Shown here: positions 7,658-14,055 of the stretch, piece after piece
Layout of the letters: each line of letters starts with the position of its first letter
How positions within the stretch are numbered: the first letter of the stretch is position 1
Assembly: GCA_009918425.1 (NCBI GenBank)
Contig: RGEC01000030.1
Span: 1 to 14,541, forward strand
Source of the DNA: Bacteroidota bacterium
GTDB lineage: Bacteria > Bacteroidota > Bacteroidia > NS11-12g > UBA955
Direction of reading: 5' to 3'
Length of the DNA: 14,541 nucleotides
Made by a program: the position numbers and the translations under genes
The notes under the pieces: generated by a model
What the model was told of the DNA's origin: nothing
The model's input: the letters and a program-made list of their open reading frames with translations, nothing else
Databases searched by the model: none

Positions 7658-8242
7658 ATGAGCATGGAATTAACGGAACGTTTGAAAAAAAGTCCCGAAC
7701 TGGGCAAAAATGTTTTTGTGGCTAAGGGAGCTCACGTTATTGGGGATGTAAAACTTTATGATGATAGCAGCGTATGGTTTGGGGCAGTACTGCGCGGTGA
7801 CAGCGATGTTATTTCGGTCGGTTCACGCACCAATATTCAGGACAATGCCGTATTGCATGCCGATCCCGGCGATCCGTGTATCATTGGTGAAGACTGCGTA
7901 ATCGGGCATAGTGCTATTGTACATGGTGCCCGCCTCAGCCATCATGTGCTGGTGGGGATGCATGCTACGGTGCTCAACAATGCTGAGATTGGGGAATACA
8001 GTATCATTGGTGCCAATGCGCTTGTTCCGTCGGGGATGAAAATTCCCCCGTATAGCCTTGTATTGGGTGTGCCGGCCAAGGTGGTAAAAACGCTGGATGA
8101 GTATGTCCGGCAGCGCATTCAGGACAATGTGGATGAATATGGGGAAATTGAAGAATTCAACTTTGCGCCAATCGGGAGTATAGTCGGGTTTTTGGCGGTC
8201 GCCGTAGAAAAGGCCTACCCCTGCTACTACATAAGGGGCTAA
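7658..8242 (+). CDS. Gamma carbonic anhydrase family protein, C-terminus replaced at a junction
   Basis: Left-handed beta-helix protein of hexapeptide repeats, family of gamma carbonic anhydrases (CamH/YrdA/PaaY-like), which interconvert CO2 and bicarbonate as Zn or Fe trimers. Numbered from the ATG at 7658 (194 residues), the three metal ligands are His67 (NIQDNAVLHAD), His84 and His89 (IGHSAIVHG). The family-typical SVWFGAVLRGD and SLVLGVPAKVV are present. Homology lasts through the C-terminal helix (RQRIQDNVDEYGEI, equivalent to the usual YVELARRY end) to about residue 167. The last 27 residues are simply the antisense of the neighbouring outer-membrane gene, so the native last codons and stop seem to be lost. 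The metal site is intact, so the protein may still fold and work. The ATG at 7664 is an equally good start; the ATG at 7604 is rejected because it precedes the promoter. Confidence 0.88.
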   Translation: MSMELTERLKKSPELGKNVFVAKGAHVIGDVKLYDDSSVWFGAVLRGDSDVISVGSRTNIQDNAVLHADPGDPCIIGEDCVIGHSAIVHGARLSHHVLVGMHATVLNNAEIGEYSIIGANALVPSGMKIPPYSLVLGVPAKVVKTLDEYVRQRIQDNVDEYGEIEEFNFAPIGSIVGFLAVAVEKAYPCYYIRG

Positions 8243-8602
8243 AAAAGCTTCCTCTTTCAACCACTTGCCGTTATTGAATTTAATACGGGCGGTAAGATTG
8301 GTATTGATGCCTTTCAGATTTAATACGGGATATTGTTCCTGAAATGCAACTGCATTTGGGTTGTAGTACATTTTACCATAGTTGGCATTCAGGCTCAAAT
8401 CCAGCCAGTGATTCAAATAGCGAGAAACTCCGCCGCCCAGCTGAAAATTAGGATAGCGAAACTGAAGCAAAGCTTTACCCAGATCGCCTTTGTATTCCTT
8501 GTAATTTCCGTTTAAAGATAAAGCCCATTTATGGGTTGATGTTTGGGCGTTCCCGGTACTTAAGGCGAACAGAAACAGTGCAATCCAAATCAGTTTTTTC
8601 AT
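7823..8602 (-). pseudogene. 3'-truncated outer-membrane beta-barrel protein (OmpA-family-like N-terminal domain)
   Basis: The frame starts with a clear signal peptide (MKKLIWIALFLFALSTGNAQ) followed by barrel-like strands: WALSLNGNYKEYKGDLG, NFQLGGGVSRYLNHWLDLSL, NANYGKMYYN, LTARIKFNNG, APYVVAGVGLFYGDR. This pattern recalls the N-terminal barrel of Bacteroidota OmpA-family proteins, by memory and not by search. Only about 145 residues are authentic. From about 8160 downward the frame runs through the antisense of the carbonic anhydrase gene and the stop at 7823 is accidental; that tail has no barrel pattern and no terminal aromatic residue. The remaining strands, and any OmpA peptidoglycan-binding domain, are missing. 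The product is probably non-functional and degraded in the periplasm. A candidate promoter lies just upstream, so the fragment may still be transcribed. Confidence 0.65.
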
Positions 8603-8614
8603 GATAATTTGTTG

Positions 8615-8645
8615 CGAAAGTATTCAATAATTCTATAAAAACCAA
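8615..8645 (-). promoter_or_regulatory. Candidate promoter of the truncated outer-membrane gene
   Basis: On the minus strand, TTG (8645-8643), a 20-base spacer and TACTTTCG (8622-8615) fit TTTG-N19-21-TAnnTTTG with one mismatch in the -7 box. It ends 12 bases before the ATG at 8602. Confidence 0.35.
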
Positions 8646-8666
8646 TAACATCAATCATAGCACCGG

Positions 8667-8682
8667 ATTTTTAATTAAAAAT
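8667..8682. promoter_or_regulatory. Perfect 16-base AT palindrome in the divergent gap
   Basis: ATTTTTAATTAAAAAT is its own reverse complement and lies near the middle of the 155-base gap between the outer-membrane gene (minus) and the M23 peptidase gene (plus). It could be a regulator site or a bend. Being pure A/T, it could also be chance. Confidence 0.3.
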
Positions 8683-8708
8683 AACATGAATAACACAGTG
8701 TTTAAAAC

Positions 8709-8724
8709 GCAGACGCAAATCTGC
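8709..8724. promoter_or_regulatory. Inverted repeat GCAGA-N6-TCTGC upstream of the M23 gene
   Basis: A 5-base perfect inverted repeat with a 6-base spacer, centred about 25 bases upstream of the candidate -7 box of the M23 gene, so about where a -33 box would be. The position fits an operator; the short arms make it weak evidence. Confidence 0.25.
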
Positions 8725-8737
8725 AAAATATATGCTT

Positions 8738-8745
8738 TATACTTG
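8738..8745 (+). promoter_or_regulatory. Candidate -7 box for the M23-merR-pdxJ gene chain
   Basis: TATACTTG matches TAnnTTTG with one mismatch and ends 12 bases before the ATG at 8758. The 10-base string TATACTTGCA recurs exactly at 13586, also just before a start codon, which supports it as a promoter element. No good TTTG -33 element is seen. Confidence 0.4.
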
Positions 8746-8757
8746 CACTAAATAGTT

Positions 8758-9717
8758 ATGGCGCGCAAGACTAAATACTTTTTTAATCCCAAAAGTTTAA
8801 GTTTTGAGCGGGTTACAGATAACCGCAGCTATATGCTTTGGCGGGGAATTGGCTTTAGCAGTCTGATTCTGTTGATTTCCTTTATTTTGGCTGTCTTTTT
8901 TGGCAGAATATTTGCCAATCCTCGTGAACGTTCATTGATGGATGAAAATTCCCTGATTAAACAAGAACTGAAAGTTATGGAGCGTTCGGTAACGGAACTG
9001 GAGAAAAGCCTTGCAGATTTAAAGGAGCGTGATTTGCAGATTTACCGATCTATGTACGAGGCAGAGCCGCCCAAACCGGTTGATTACCGCGGTTCTGATT
9101 ATGCAGAATTAAAAAAAATGCCCGAAGGTGATTTGATACAGCGTTTGCGGCAAAAAATAGACAGGTTGGGTAAAGAGGCCACAGCACAGGCCAATTCATA
9201 CCAAACGCTGAAAGGTCTCATAAAAAGTAAAGAAACATTTCTGAATTCAATTCCAGCAATACAGCCTGTTGCCAATGAAGCTCTTGATCGCATTGCAAGT
9301 GGTTTTGGATACCGTTTGGACCCGTTTTATCATACATCATCCTTTCATCCGGGCATGGACTTTACGGCAGACCTGGGTACGGAAGTGTTTGTTACCGGAG
9401 ATGGAGTAGTTCAAAAAACGCCCAGTGACGGCTGGGGCTATGGCAATCATATAATAGTAGACCATGGTTTTGGCTATACAACCCTATATGGGCATTTAAG
9501 TAAGATTTTAGTTCGCCCCGGACAGAGTGTCAAGAGAGGACAACTTATCGGACATGTGGGTAATACCGGCCGCAGTACCGGACCGCATTTGCATTATGAG
9601 GTTAGAAAGGGAGGCAGCCCGTTAAATCCTGCATTCTTTTACCTCAGTGATTTAACAGATGAGCAATATCGCCGTATGATAGAAATAAGTAATCGTGAAT
9701 CTAAACAATTTGATTAA
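8758..9717 (+). CDS. Membrane-anchored M23 (LytM-type) peptidoglycan metallopeptidase
   Basis: Cell-wall endopeptidase, or a regulator of amidases, acting in the periplasm. It has 319 residues: a short basic cytoplasmic N-terminus, one membrane helix at about 31-50 (IGFSSLILLISFILAVFFG), a helical coiled-coil stretch at about 60-165, then the LytM domain at about 178-295. Zinc ligands His197 and Asp201 (HPGMD) and His279 (HLH, with His277) are present, as is His246 in LYGHL, so the domain looks catalytically complete. This layout of anchor, coiled coil and M23 is common in Bacteroidota. No Shine-Dalgarno is seen; a -7 box lies 12 bases upstream of the ATG. The stop TAA shares its last base with the ATG of the merR-like gene (TAATG), so the two are probably translationally coupled. 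Confidence 0.93.
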   Translation: MARKTKYFFNPKSLSFERVTDNRSYMLWRGIGFSSLILLISFILAVFFGRIFANPRERSLMDENSLIKQELKVMERSVTELEKSLADLKERDLQIYRSMYEAEPPKPVDYRGSDYAELKKMPEGDLIQRLRQKIDRLGKEATAQANSYQTLKGLIKSKETFLNSIPAIQPVANEALDRIASGFGYRLDPFYHTSSFHPGMDFTADLGTEVFVTGDGVVQKTPSDGWGYGNHIIVDHGFGYTTLYGHLSKILVRPGQSVKRGQLIGHVGNTGRSTGPHLHYEVRKGGSPLNPAFFYLSDLTDEQYRRMIEISNRESKQFD

Positions 9718-10055
9718 TGGAAGAAGAACTAAACCATACAAAAAAGTATTACAAAATTTGGGAGGTGAGCAGAATGTTGGGTGTGCCTGCCTCTACCCTG
9801 CGTTTTTGGGAGACTGAATTCAGGCAGCTCAAACCCATGAAAAACAAAAAGGGTGACCGTATTTACTCTCTCAAGGATATTGAAATACTTAAGGAAATTC
9901 ATTATCTGACACGCGAAAAAGGAATTAAAATTGCCAAAGCAACCCGAAAAGTGAGTGGCACCACAACCGGATCAGATCCCAAATTGGCACTGGTAAAAAA
10001 ATTGAGGGAGCTGAAAGATAAACTGTTGGTTTTTCAAGAATCACTGGGTGGGTGA
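9717..10055 (+). CDS. Small MerR-family transcriptional regulator
   Basis: DNA-binding protein of 112 residues with the MerR winged helix-turn-helix at about 11-80: YYKIWEVSRMLGVPASTLRFWE, then KNKKGDRIYSLKDIEIL and the KGIKIAKA helix. The remaining 30 residues form a short helix that would serve for dimerisation. There is no effector domain and no cysteine, so it is not a metal or redox sensor of the MerR/SoxR kind. The target is unknown. Its place directly behind the M23 peptidase, with one base of overlap, is an arrangement I recall in Bacteroidota genomes. It overlaps the next gene's GTG by four bases (GTGA). Control of this same gene chain is a reasonable guess, without direct evidence. 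Confidence 0.92.
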   Translation: MEEELNHTKKYYKIWEVSRMLGVPASTLRFWETEFRQLKPMKNKKGDRIYSLKDIEILKEIHYLTREKGIKIAKATRKVSGTTTGSDPKLALVKKLRELKDKLLVFQESLGG

Positions 10056-10840
10056 ATAGGATTTTTGCCATAGGATTTTGGCTCTTCACTGCCATTGGGC
10101 TTTATGCTCAGCAAGGGGCTGCAGTATGGGGTCTCGGTGCCAATGAGGCCAACAGGGATGCAGGTTTTGGTCTGAGTAACAATCCGGGAGTGGCCTTTAC
10201 CGGAAAAGCCATTGGAGGTGTATGGGGCCAACAACGTTTCACAGGAACTACCCTGGTACAGGGCGGCGCCGCACTGGCATTCAGGAGTAAAGGGACATTG
10301 TATGGCGGGGATTTTTCTTACAGCGGAACCCCAAATTTTTCCATTACTAGGGTTCATTTGTCGCTTTGTCAGATAATAAGTAATCAGTTTAATGTGGGCT
10401 TTTCTGTAGGTTACGCTACTTTGTATCAATCGATGTTAAACAATAGACCTACAAGGTTGAGCGGTAGGCTGGGGGCCGCTTTTCAGATAAATGAAAAATG
10501 GGATGCTTCAGCTGTGATTATAAATCCTTGGAGCCGCGCATATGATGGTGGTTTGGCGGTTCCTGCAGGTGCACTTTCGCTGGGTTATAGAATCAATATG
10601 CTAACCAAAGCAGCATTTCAATACCGTTATAACGCCCAAAATCAGCCGGTGTATGGCATTGCCATGCGGCATGAATATGGAAAGCGCATGGTGTTTAACG
10701 GTGCCTTACAAACAGGTCCTGAGCCTATTTCAGCCGGCATTGAATATAAGTCAGCGTCTGCTGTTTTTGCTATATCAACAAGATATCACACCTATCTGGG
10801 CTTTTCGCCCGCTTTTTCCCTGATATGGACAAAGCGCTGA
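10052..10840 (+). CDS. Predicted outer-membrane beta-barrel protein of unknown function
   Basis: Protein of 262 residues that I cannot assign to a named family. It has a signal peptide ending LYAQ (residues 1-19), then a conserved-looking segment with NNPG (compare the NPA box of FadL- and PorV-like barrels), then alternating aromatic and glycine strands to the C-terminus (FSPAFSLIWTKR), which reads as a small beta-barrel of perhaps 12 strands. The start is the GTG at 10052, which overlaps the MerR stop (GTGA) and directly gives the signal peptide; no ATG lies between it and the signal sequence. The gene overlaps the next one by 16 bases, suggesting the two barrel proteins are made together and may act as a pair. 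A PorV/PorP-like accessory role is possible but unproven. Confidence 0.8.
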   Translation: MNRIFAIGFWLFTAIGLYAQQGAAVWGLGANEANRDAGFGLSNNPGVAFTGKAIGGVWGQQRFTGTTLVQGGAALAFRSKGTLYGGDFSYSGTPNFSITRVHLSLCQIISNQFNVGFSVGYATLYQSMLNNRPTRLSGRLGAAFQINEKWDASAVIINPWSRAYDGGLAVPAGALSLGYRINMLTKAAFQYRYNAQNQPVYGIAMRHEYGKRMVFNGALQTGPEPISAGIEYKSASAVFAISTRYHTYLGFSPAFSLIWTKR

Positions 10841-12801
10841 AGACCATACTGACGATTATTTTTCTGTTTGCAGGTAAGGTTTTTGCACAAATTCCTGATG
10901 ATGTTAAACTCACGATAGAGCGATACCTGGAGACCCTTGAAACCAATGCAGATTACACCCAGGTTTATGAAGATTTAATTCGGTTTACTGAAAAACCCCT
11001 GAACCTTAATCATGCAGAGATAGACGATTTGATTAACTTTCCGCTGATTACTCCGGTACAGGCGGCAGCCATTATTTTGCACCGAAAACGTTACGGATTG
11101 TTTTTGCAACTCGCAGAATTACAGGTTGTGGGTATGGAGCCTGAACAAATAAGGGCTCTGGCGTCTTTTGTAAATATTTCGCCCGGACTTGAAGACAGGG
11201 TGAAAGGATTTGCCGAAAAACTGCAACAGGGCAAAACAGAGCTTATACTTACCACGAAAAGAAGATACCCCGACCCCCTGGAAATCTACAACGCTGATCT
11301 TGTGGCCATGAGTACCCGATTGCGTTACACACTGCCGGGCGTATACAGTTTTGGCTTAACTGCTGAGAAAGATCCCGGAGAATACTGGTGGAATAAGGGC
11401 CCCGATTATTTTTCGGCCCATGCTGCCCTCTACAATTTCGGTTCAGTGAAATCGCTGGTAGCCGGAGATTACGTATTGAGCCTTGGGCAGGGACTGGTAA
11501 TGGGTTCCGGTATAGGAATTGGCAAAAGTGCCAGTGTGCTCAACATTAAACGATCTCAGCCTGCGGTAAAGGCATACCGCGGTGTTAATGAATTTCTGTT
11601 TTTACGCGGCATGGCTTCTACCTTGCGAATTGCGAAAAACTGGGATTTTACGGTGGCACTGGCGTCCAATGGCATCAGTGCCAGAATGGGTGATACAGCG
11701 GGTTTTAGCGGCGGTGGATTTTCATCAGTGGACCTTGATGGATTGCACCGTACGGTAAATGAAATTCAAAATAAAAATAACCTGCAAAGGAATTTGCAGG
11801 GTTATTGGCTGCAACGCAATGGCAAGTCGGGAAATTTTGGGGGAGGAATGGCCATATTCAGTAACAATATTGTGCAAACAGCCTCGGATGATTTATACAG
11901 GCTTTATTATCCCACGGGCAAACAACAACATTTCTACCATGGTTGGCAGGCACACACATTGGGGCGAATGCATTTTTTCAGTGAATGGGCCTGGTTGGCA
12001 GAAACCCGCAAACATGCCATTTCGGCAGGTGCACTGGTTTCTCTGGGTAAGTGGGCCGAATGGTCAGTGCATGTGCGTGACTATGCACCAGGCTTCATCA
12101 GTCCTTATTCCACTGCCTTTGGAAACAGCAATCAGAATGAGCGTGGATTGTATATGGGTTTGAAAATGAATTTTACCCGAAAATTAAGCCTAAGCAACTA
12201 TTGCGATATTGCCCGACAACCGTGGCTCACCTTCCGCTTTTATGCACCTTCCCAAACCCAGGATTTACTGTGGCAACTGGATTATGCGGCCACCAAGAAA
12301 ACCCAGTTGTATGTGCGGTACCGCCATATCACAAGGAGTCTGCAAAATAGCGAAGGCACCACAAAATTTATCACAAACTACACCACCCAATTGCTTCGTG
12401 TGAATGTGAACGCGGCAGTAACCAATAACAGCCGTGTAGAATTGCGTGCCGAACACAGTTTTAGTGCCGACGGGCCTTCGGCAGGGCATTCTTCCCTTTT
12501 TTACGGTGAATACACCACAAAAGTAAACCCCGGCCGCTGGCAGCTAGTTATGCGCTACAGTATGTTTGATATTTCCGGATATTACAACAGGCTTTATGCA
12601 TACGAGAATCAACTGTTGTATGATTTTGGCACCGTGGCATTTTATGGAAAAGGCCGCTCTGCTTATGTGTTGGCTACCAAACCCATTAATAAAAAACTCA
12701 AGGCGGGTTTGCGTTATGCGTGGATGGAAAGTGTCAGCAGTGGCGATGTTTTGCCCACATGGAACCGCCGTATCTTTGCACAGCTGATCTGGCGTATATG
12801 A
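10825..12801 (+). CDS. Outer-membrane barrel protein with N-terminal ComEA-like helix-hairpin-helix region
   Basis: Protein of 658 residues. The signal peptide ends VFAQ (1-22). Residues about 57-118 form a ComEA-type double helix-hairpin-helix: KPLNLNHAEIDDLINFPLIT, then AAIILHRKRYG, LAELQVVGM and a closing LASFVNI. In ComEA this fold binds double-stranded DNA during uptake. From about 140 to the end there are many aromatic and glycine-rich amphipathic strands (for example YNFGSVKSLVAGDYVLSLGQG) and a C-terminal strand RRIFAQLIWRI, as expected for a large outer-membrane barrel. The helix-hairpin-helix region would face the periplasm. It overlaps the small barrel gene by 16 bases and pdxJ by four (ATGA). 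Function is unknown; DNA binding is inferred from the fold, and such motifs can also bind protein. Confidence 0.87.
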   Translation: MDKALKTILTIIFLFAGKVFAQIPDDVKLTIERYLETLETNADYTQVYEDLIRFTEKPLNLNHAEIDDLINFPLITPVQAAAIILHRKRYGLFLQLAELQVVGMEPEQIRALASFVNISPGLEDRVKGFAEKLQQGKTELILTTKRRYPDPLEIYNADLVAMSTRLRYTLPGVYSFGLTAEKDPGEYWWNKGPDYFSAHAALYNFGSVKSLVAGDYVLSLGQGLVMGSGIGIGKSASVLNIKRSQPAVKAYRGVNEFLFLRGMASTLRIAKNWDFTVALASNGISARMGDTAGFSGGGFSSVDLDGLHRTVNEIQNKNNLQRNLQGYWLQRNGKSGNFGGGMAIFSNNIVQTASDDLYRLYYPTGKQQHFYHGWQAHTLGRMHFFSEWAWLAETRKHAISAGALVSLGKWAEWSVHVRDYAPGFISPYSTAFGNSNQNERGLYMGLKMNFTRKLSLSNYCDIARQPWLTFRFYAPSQTQDLLWQLDYAATKKTQLYVRYRHITRSLQNSEGTTKFITNYTTQLLRVNVNAAVTNNSRVELRAEHSFSADGPSAGHSSLFYGEYTTKVNPGRWQLVMRYSMFDISGYYNRLYAYENQLLYDFGTVAFYGKGRSAYVLATKPINKKLKAGLRYAWMESVSSGDVLPTWNRRIFAQLIWRI

Positions 12802-13529
12802 ATCCGAAACTTAGTGTAAATGTAAACAAGGTGGCAACCCTGCGCAATGCCAGGGGCGGTAACAACCCTGATGTGATAAAGGTAGCGTTGGATTGTGAAC
12901 TGTTTGGTGCCGATGGAATTACTGTGCACCCCAGACCGGATGAACGGCATATACGGTATGATGATGTGCGACAGTTAAGCCGTTTGGTAACCACCGAATT
13001 CAACATTGAAGGCTATCCATCAGAATCGTTTTTGAGACTGGTGGAAGAAGTGAAGCCTGCTCAGGTAACCCTGGTACCGGATCCGCCGGATGTACTTACC
13101 AGCAATAATGGGTGGAATACACGCGAAAATTTTCATCAGCTTAAAGAGGTAACAGCACGCCTCAAGGCCGGTGGAATGCGGGTAAGTCTGTTTTTAAATC
13201 CCACCCCGGAAATGGTGGAACATGCCGCCCTGTGTGGTGCAGACCGCATAGAGCTGTATACAGAGCAGTATGCTGTTTTGTATCCGCAAAACCCTGAACA
13301 GGCCATCAAGCCTTACGCGGAAACAGCCCACGTGGCAATACAGGCCGGCTTGGGTATCAATGCCGGTCATGATCTGGATTTGCATAACCTGCATTATCTG
13401 AGGATAAATCTTCCCGGATTGCTGGAAGTTTCCATTGGACATGCGCTTATCTGCGATGCACTTTATTACGGGCTCAGGGATACTGTTTCTATGTATAAAA
13501 ACTGCCTGCTGCCGGATCTGATGATGTAA
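12798..13529 (+). CDS. pdxJ: Pyridoxine 5'-phosphate synthase
   Basis: Cytosolic TIM-barrel enzyme that condenses 1-deoxy-D-xylulose 5-phosphate with 3-amino-2-oxopropyl phosphate to pyridoxine 5'-phosphate, the last ring-forming step of the DXP-dependent vitamin B6 pathway. It has 243 residues, the normal length. Recognisable elements are SVNVNKVATLRNARGG at the N-terminus, GADGITVHPRPDERHI (His44, Arg46, Arg50), Glu71 in IEGYPS, VTLVPDPP, RIELYTE, GLGINAGHDL (His191) and SIGHALICDAL (His215). The start is the ATG at 12798, which overlaps the upstream stop by four bases; the frame is open further 5' (ATG at 12720) but that part lies under the barrel gene and is not PdxJ-like. Nothing links B6 synthesis to the outer-membrane genes ahead of it, so the coupling is probably only positional. 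Confidence 0.97.
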   Translation: MNPKLSVNVNKVATLRNARGGNNPDVIKVALDCELFGADGITVHPRPDERHIRYDDVRQLSRLVTTEFNIEGYPSESFLRLVEEVKPAQVTLVPDPPDVLTSNNGWNTRENFHQLKEVTARLKAGGMRVSLFLNPTPEMVEHAALCGADRIELYTEQYAVLYPQNPEQAIKPYAETAHVAIQAGLGINAGHDLDLHNLHYLRINLPGLLEVSIGHALICDALYYGLRDTVSMYKNCLLPDLMM

Positions 13530-13564
13530 ATCCTTTGACCAATTTATGACAATTTTAAATTTGT

Positions 13565-13593
13565 TTTGGTTCGGTATTTGTTTCGTATACTTG
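13565..13593 (+). promoter_or_regulatory. Candidate promoter of the small membrane protein gene
   Basis: TTTG (13565-13568), a 17-base spacer and TATACTTG (13586-13593) fit the Bacteroidota promoter with one mismatch in the -7 box and a slightly short spacer. It ends only 5 bases before the ATG at 13599, so the transcript would be nearly leaderless. It supports 13599 over the earlier ATG at 13566. Confidence 0.45.
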
Positions 13594-13598
13594 CAAAC

Positions 13599-13931
13599 AT
13601 GAAGCAACCCCAAACCGGCAATAAATCTTTTATTCTGCTTGGACTTACCTTCTTGCTGGGTGCTTTTTTAACCATTATTTGCAGTAATAATGCTGTTCAA
13701 CGTCAGGATGATTTTACAGCCTGTGAGTTGGTCGAAAGCGTATTTAATGCTGAAAATCTTGATGCTGATGCCTTCGTTTCGGATTTTGAAACAATCGCAA
13801 CTTACCCCTTAGGTTCCATTGAACCATTTTTCTTCATAAATAGGATATGCAGTAAAACGGGCAATTCTTTTGTGCCGATATTTTCGGTCTCCCGTAGCAT
13901 ATTATATTGCCAATTGCAGCTTCATCACTAA
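13599..13931 (+). CDS. Small membrane-anchored protein of unknown function
   Basis: A 110-residue frame not recognised. It has a basic start (MKQPQTGNK), one hydrophobic segment at about 10-28 (SFILLGLTFLLGAFLTIIC) that is a signal anchor or signal peptide, then an acidic stretch (QDDFTACELVESVFNAENLD) and a hydrophobic C-terminal part. The cysteine after the hydrophobic segment lacks a good lipobox. The acidic region looks like real protein, but the last 50 residues have an irregular composition and could be the relic of a longer gene; no other frame there is open for long. It has its own promoter-like sequence and a terminator-like hairpin just after the stop, so it may be a single-gene transcript between pdxJ and dabA. 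Confidence 0.5.
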   Translation: MKQPQTGNKSFILLGLTFLLGAFLTIICSNNAVQRQDDFTACELVESVFNAENLDADAFVSDFETIATYPLGSIEPFFFINRICSKTGNSFVPIFSVSRSILYCQLQLHH

Positions 13932-13937
13932 TGGTTT

Positions 13938-13968
13938 TGTGGTGAATTAGCACCGCAATTTTCTTTTC
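13938..13968 (+). terminator. Candidate intrinsic terminator after the small membrane protein gene
   Basis: TGTGGTG (13938-13944), loop AATTAG, then CACCGCA (13951-13957) form a 7-base-pair stem with one T-G pair, followed directly by the T-rich ATTTTCTTTTC. It begins 6 bases after the stop codon at 13929-13931 and would separate this gene from dabA. Confidence 0.55.
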
Positions 13969-14055
13969 TGCACCTCAGTTGTGCACTTTACTGAATTTTT
14001 TTTCGCCCCGCCATGGGTAAAAATCTGGCAAAAACCATGAAAATACAATCACCTA

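Noticed and set aside
12720..12797. In-frame extension of pdxJ
   Set aside because: It lies wholly under the end of the upstream barrel gene; PdxJ homology begins at the ATG at 12798, which makes a standard ATGA overlap.
13541..13561. AATTTA/TAAATT hairpin after pdxJ as a terminator
   Set aside because: The stem is only six A/T pairs with a nine-base loop and no T-run follows, so it would not be stable.
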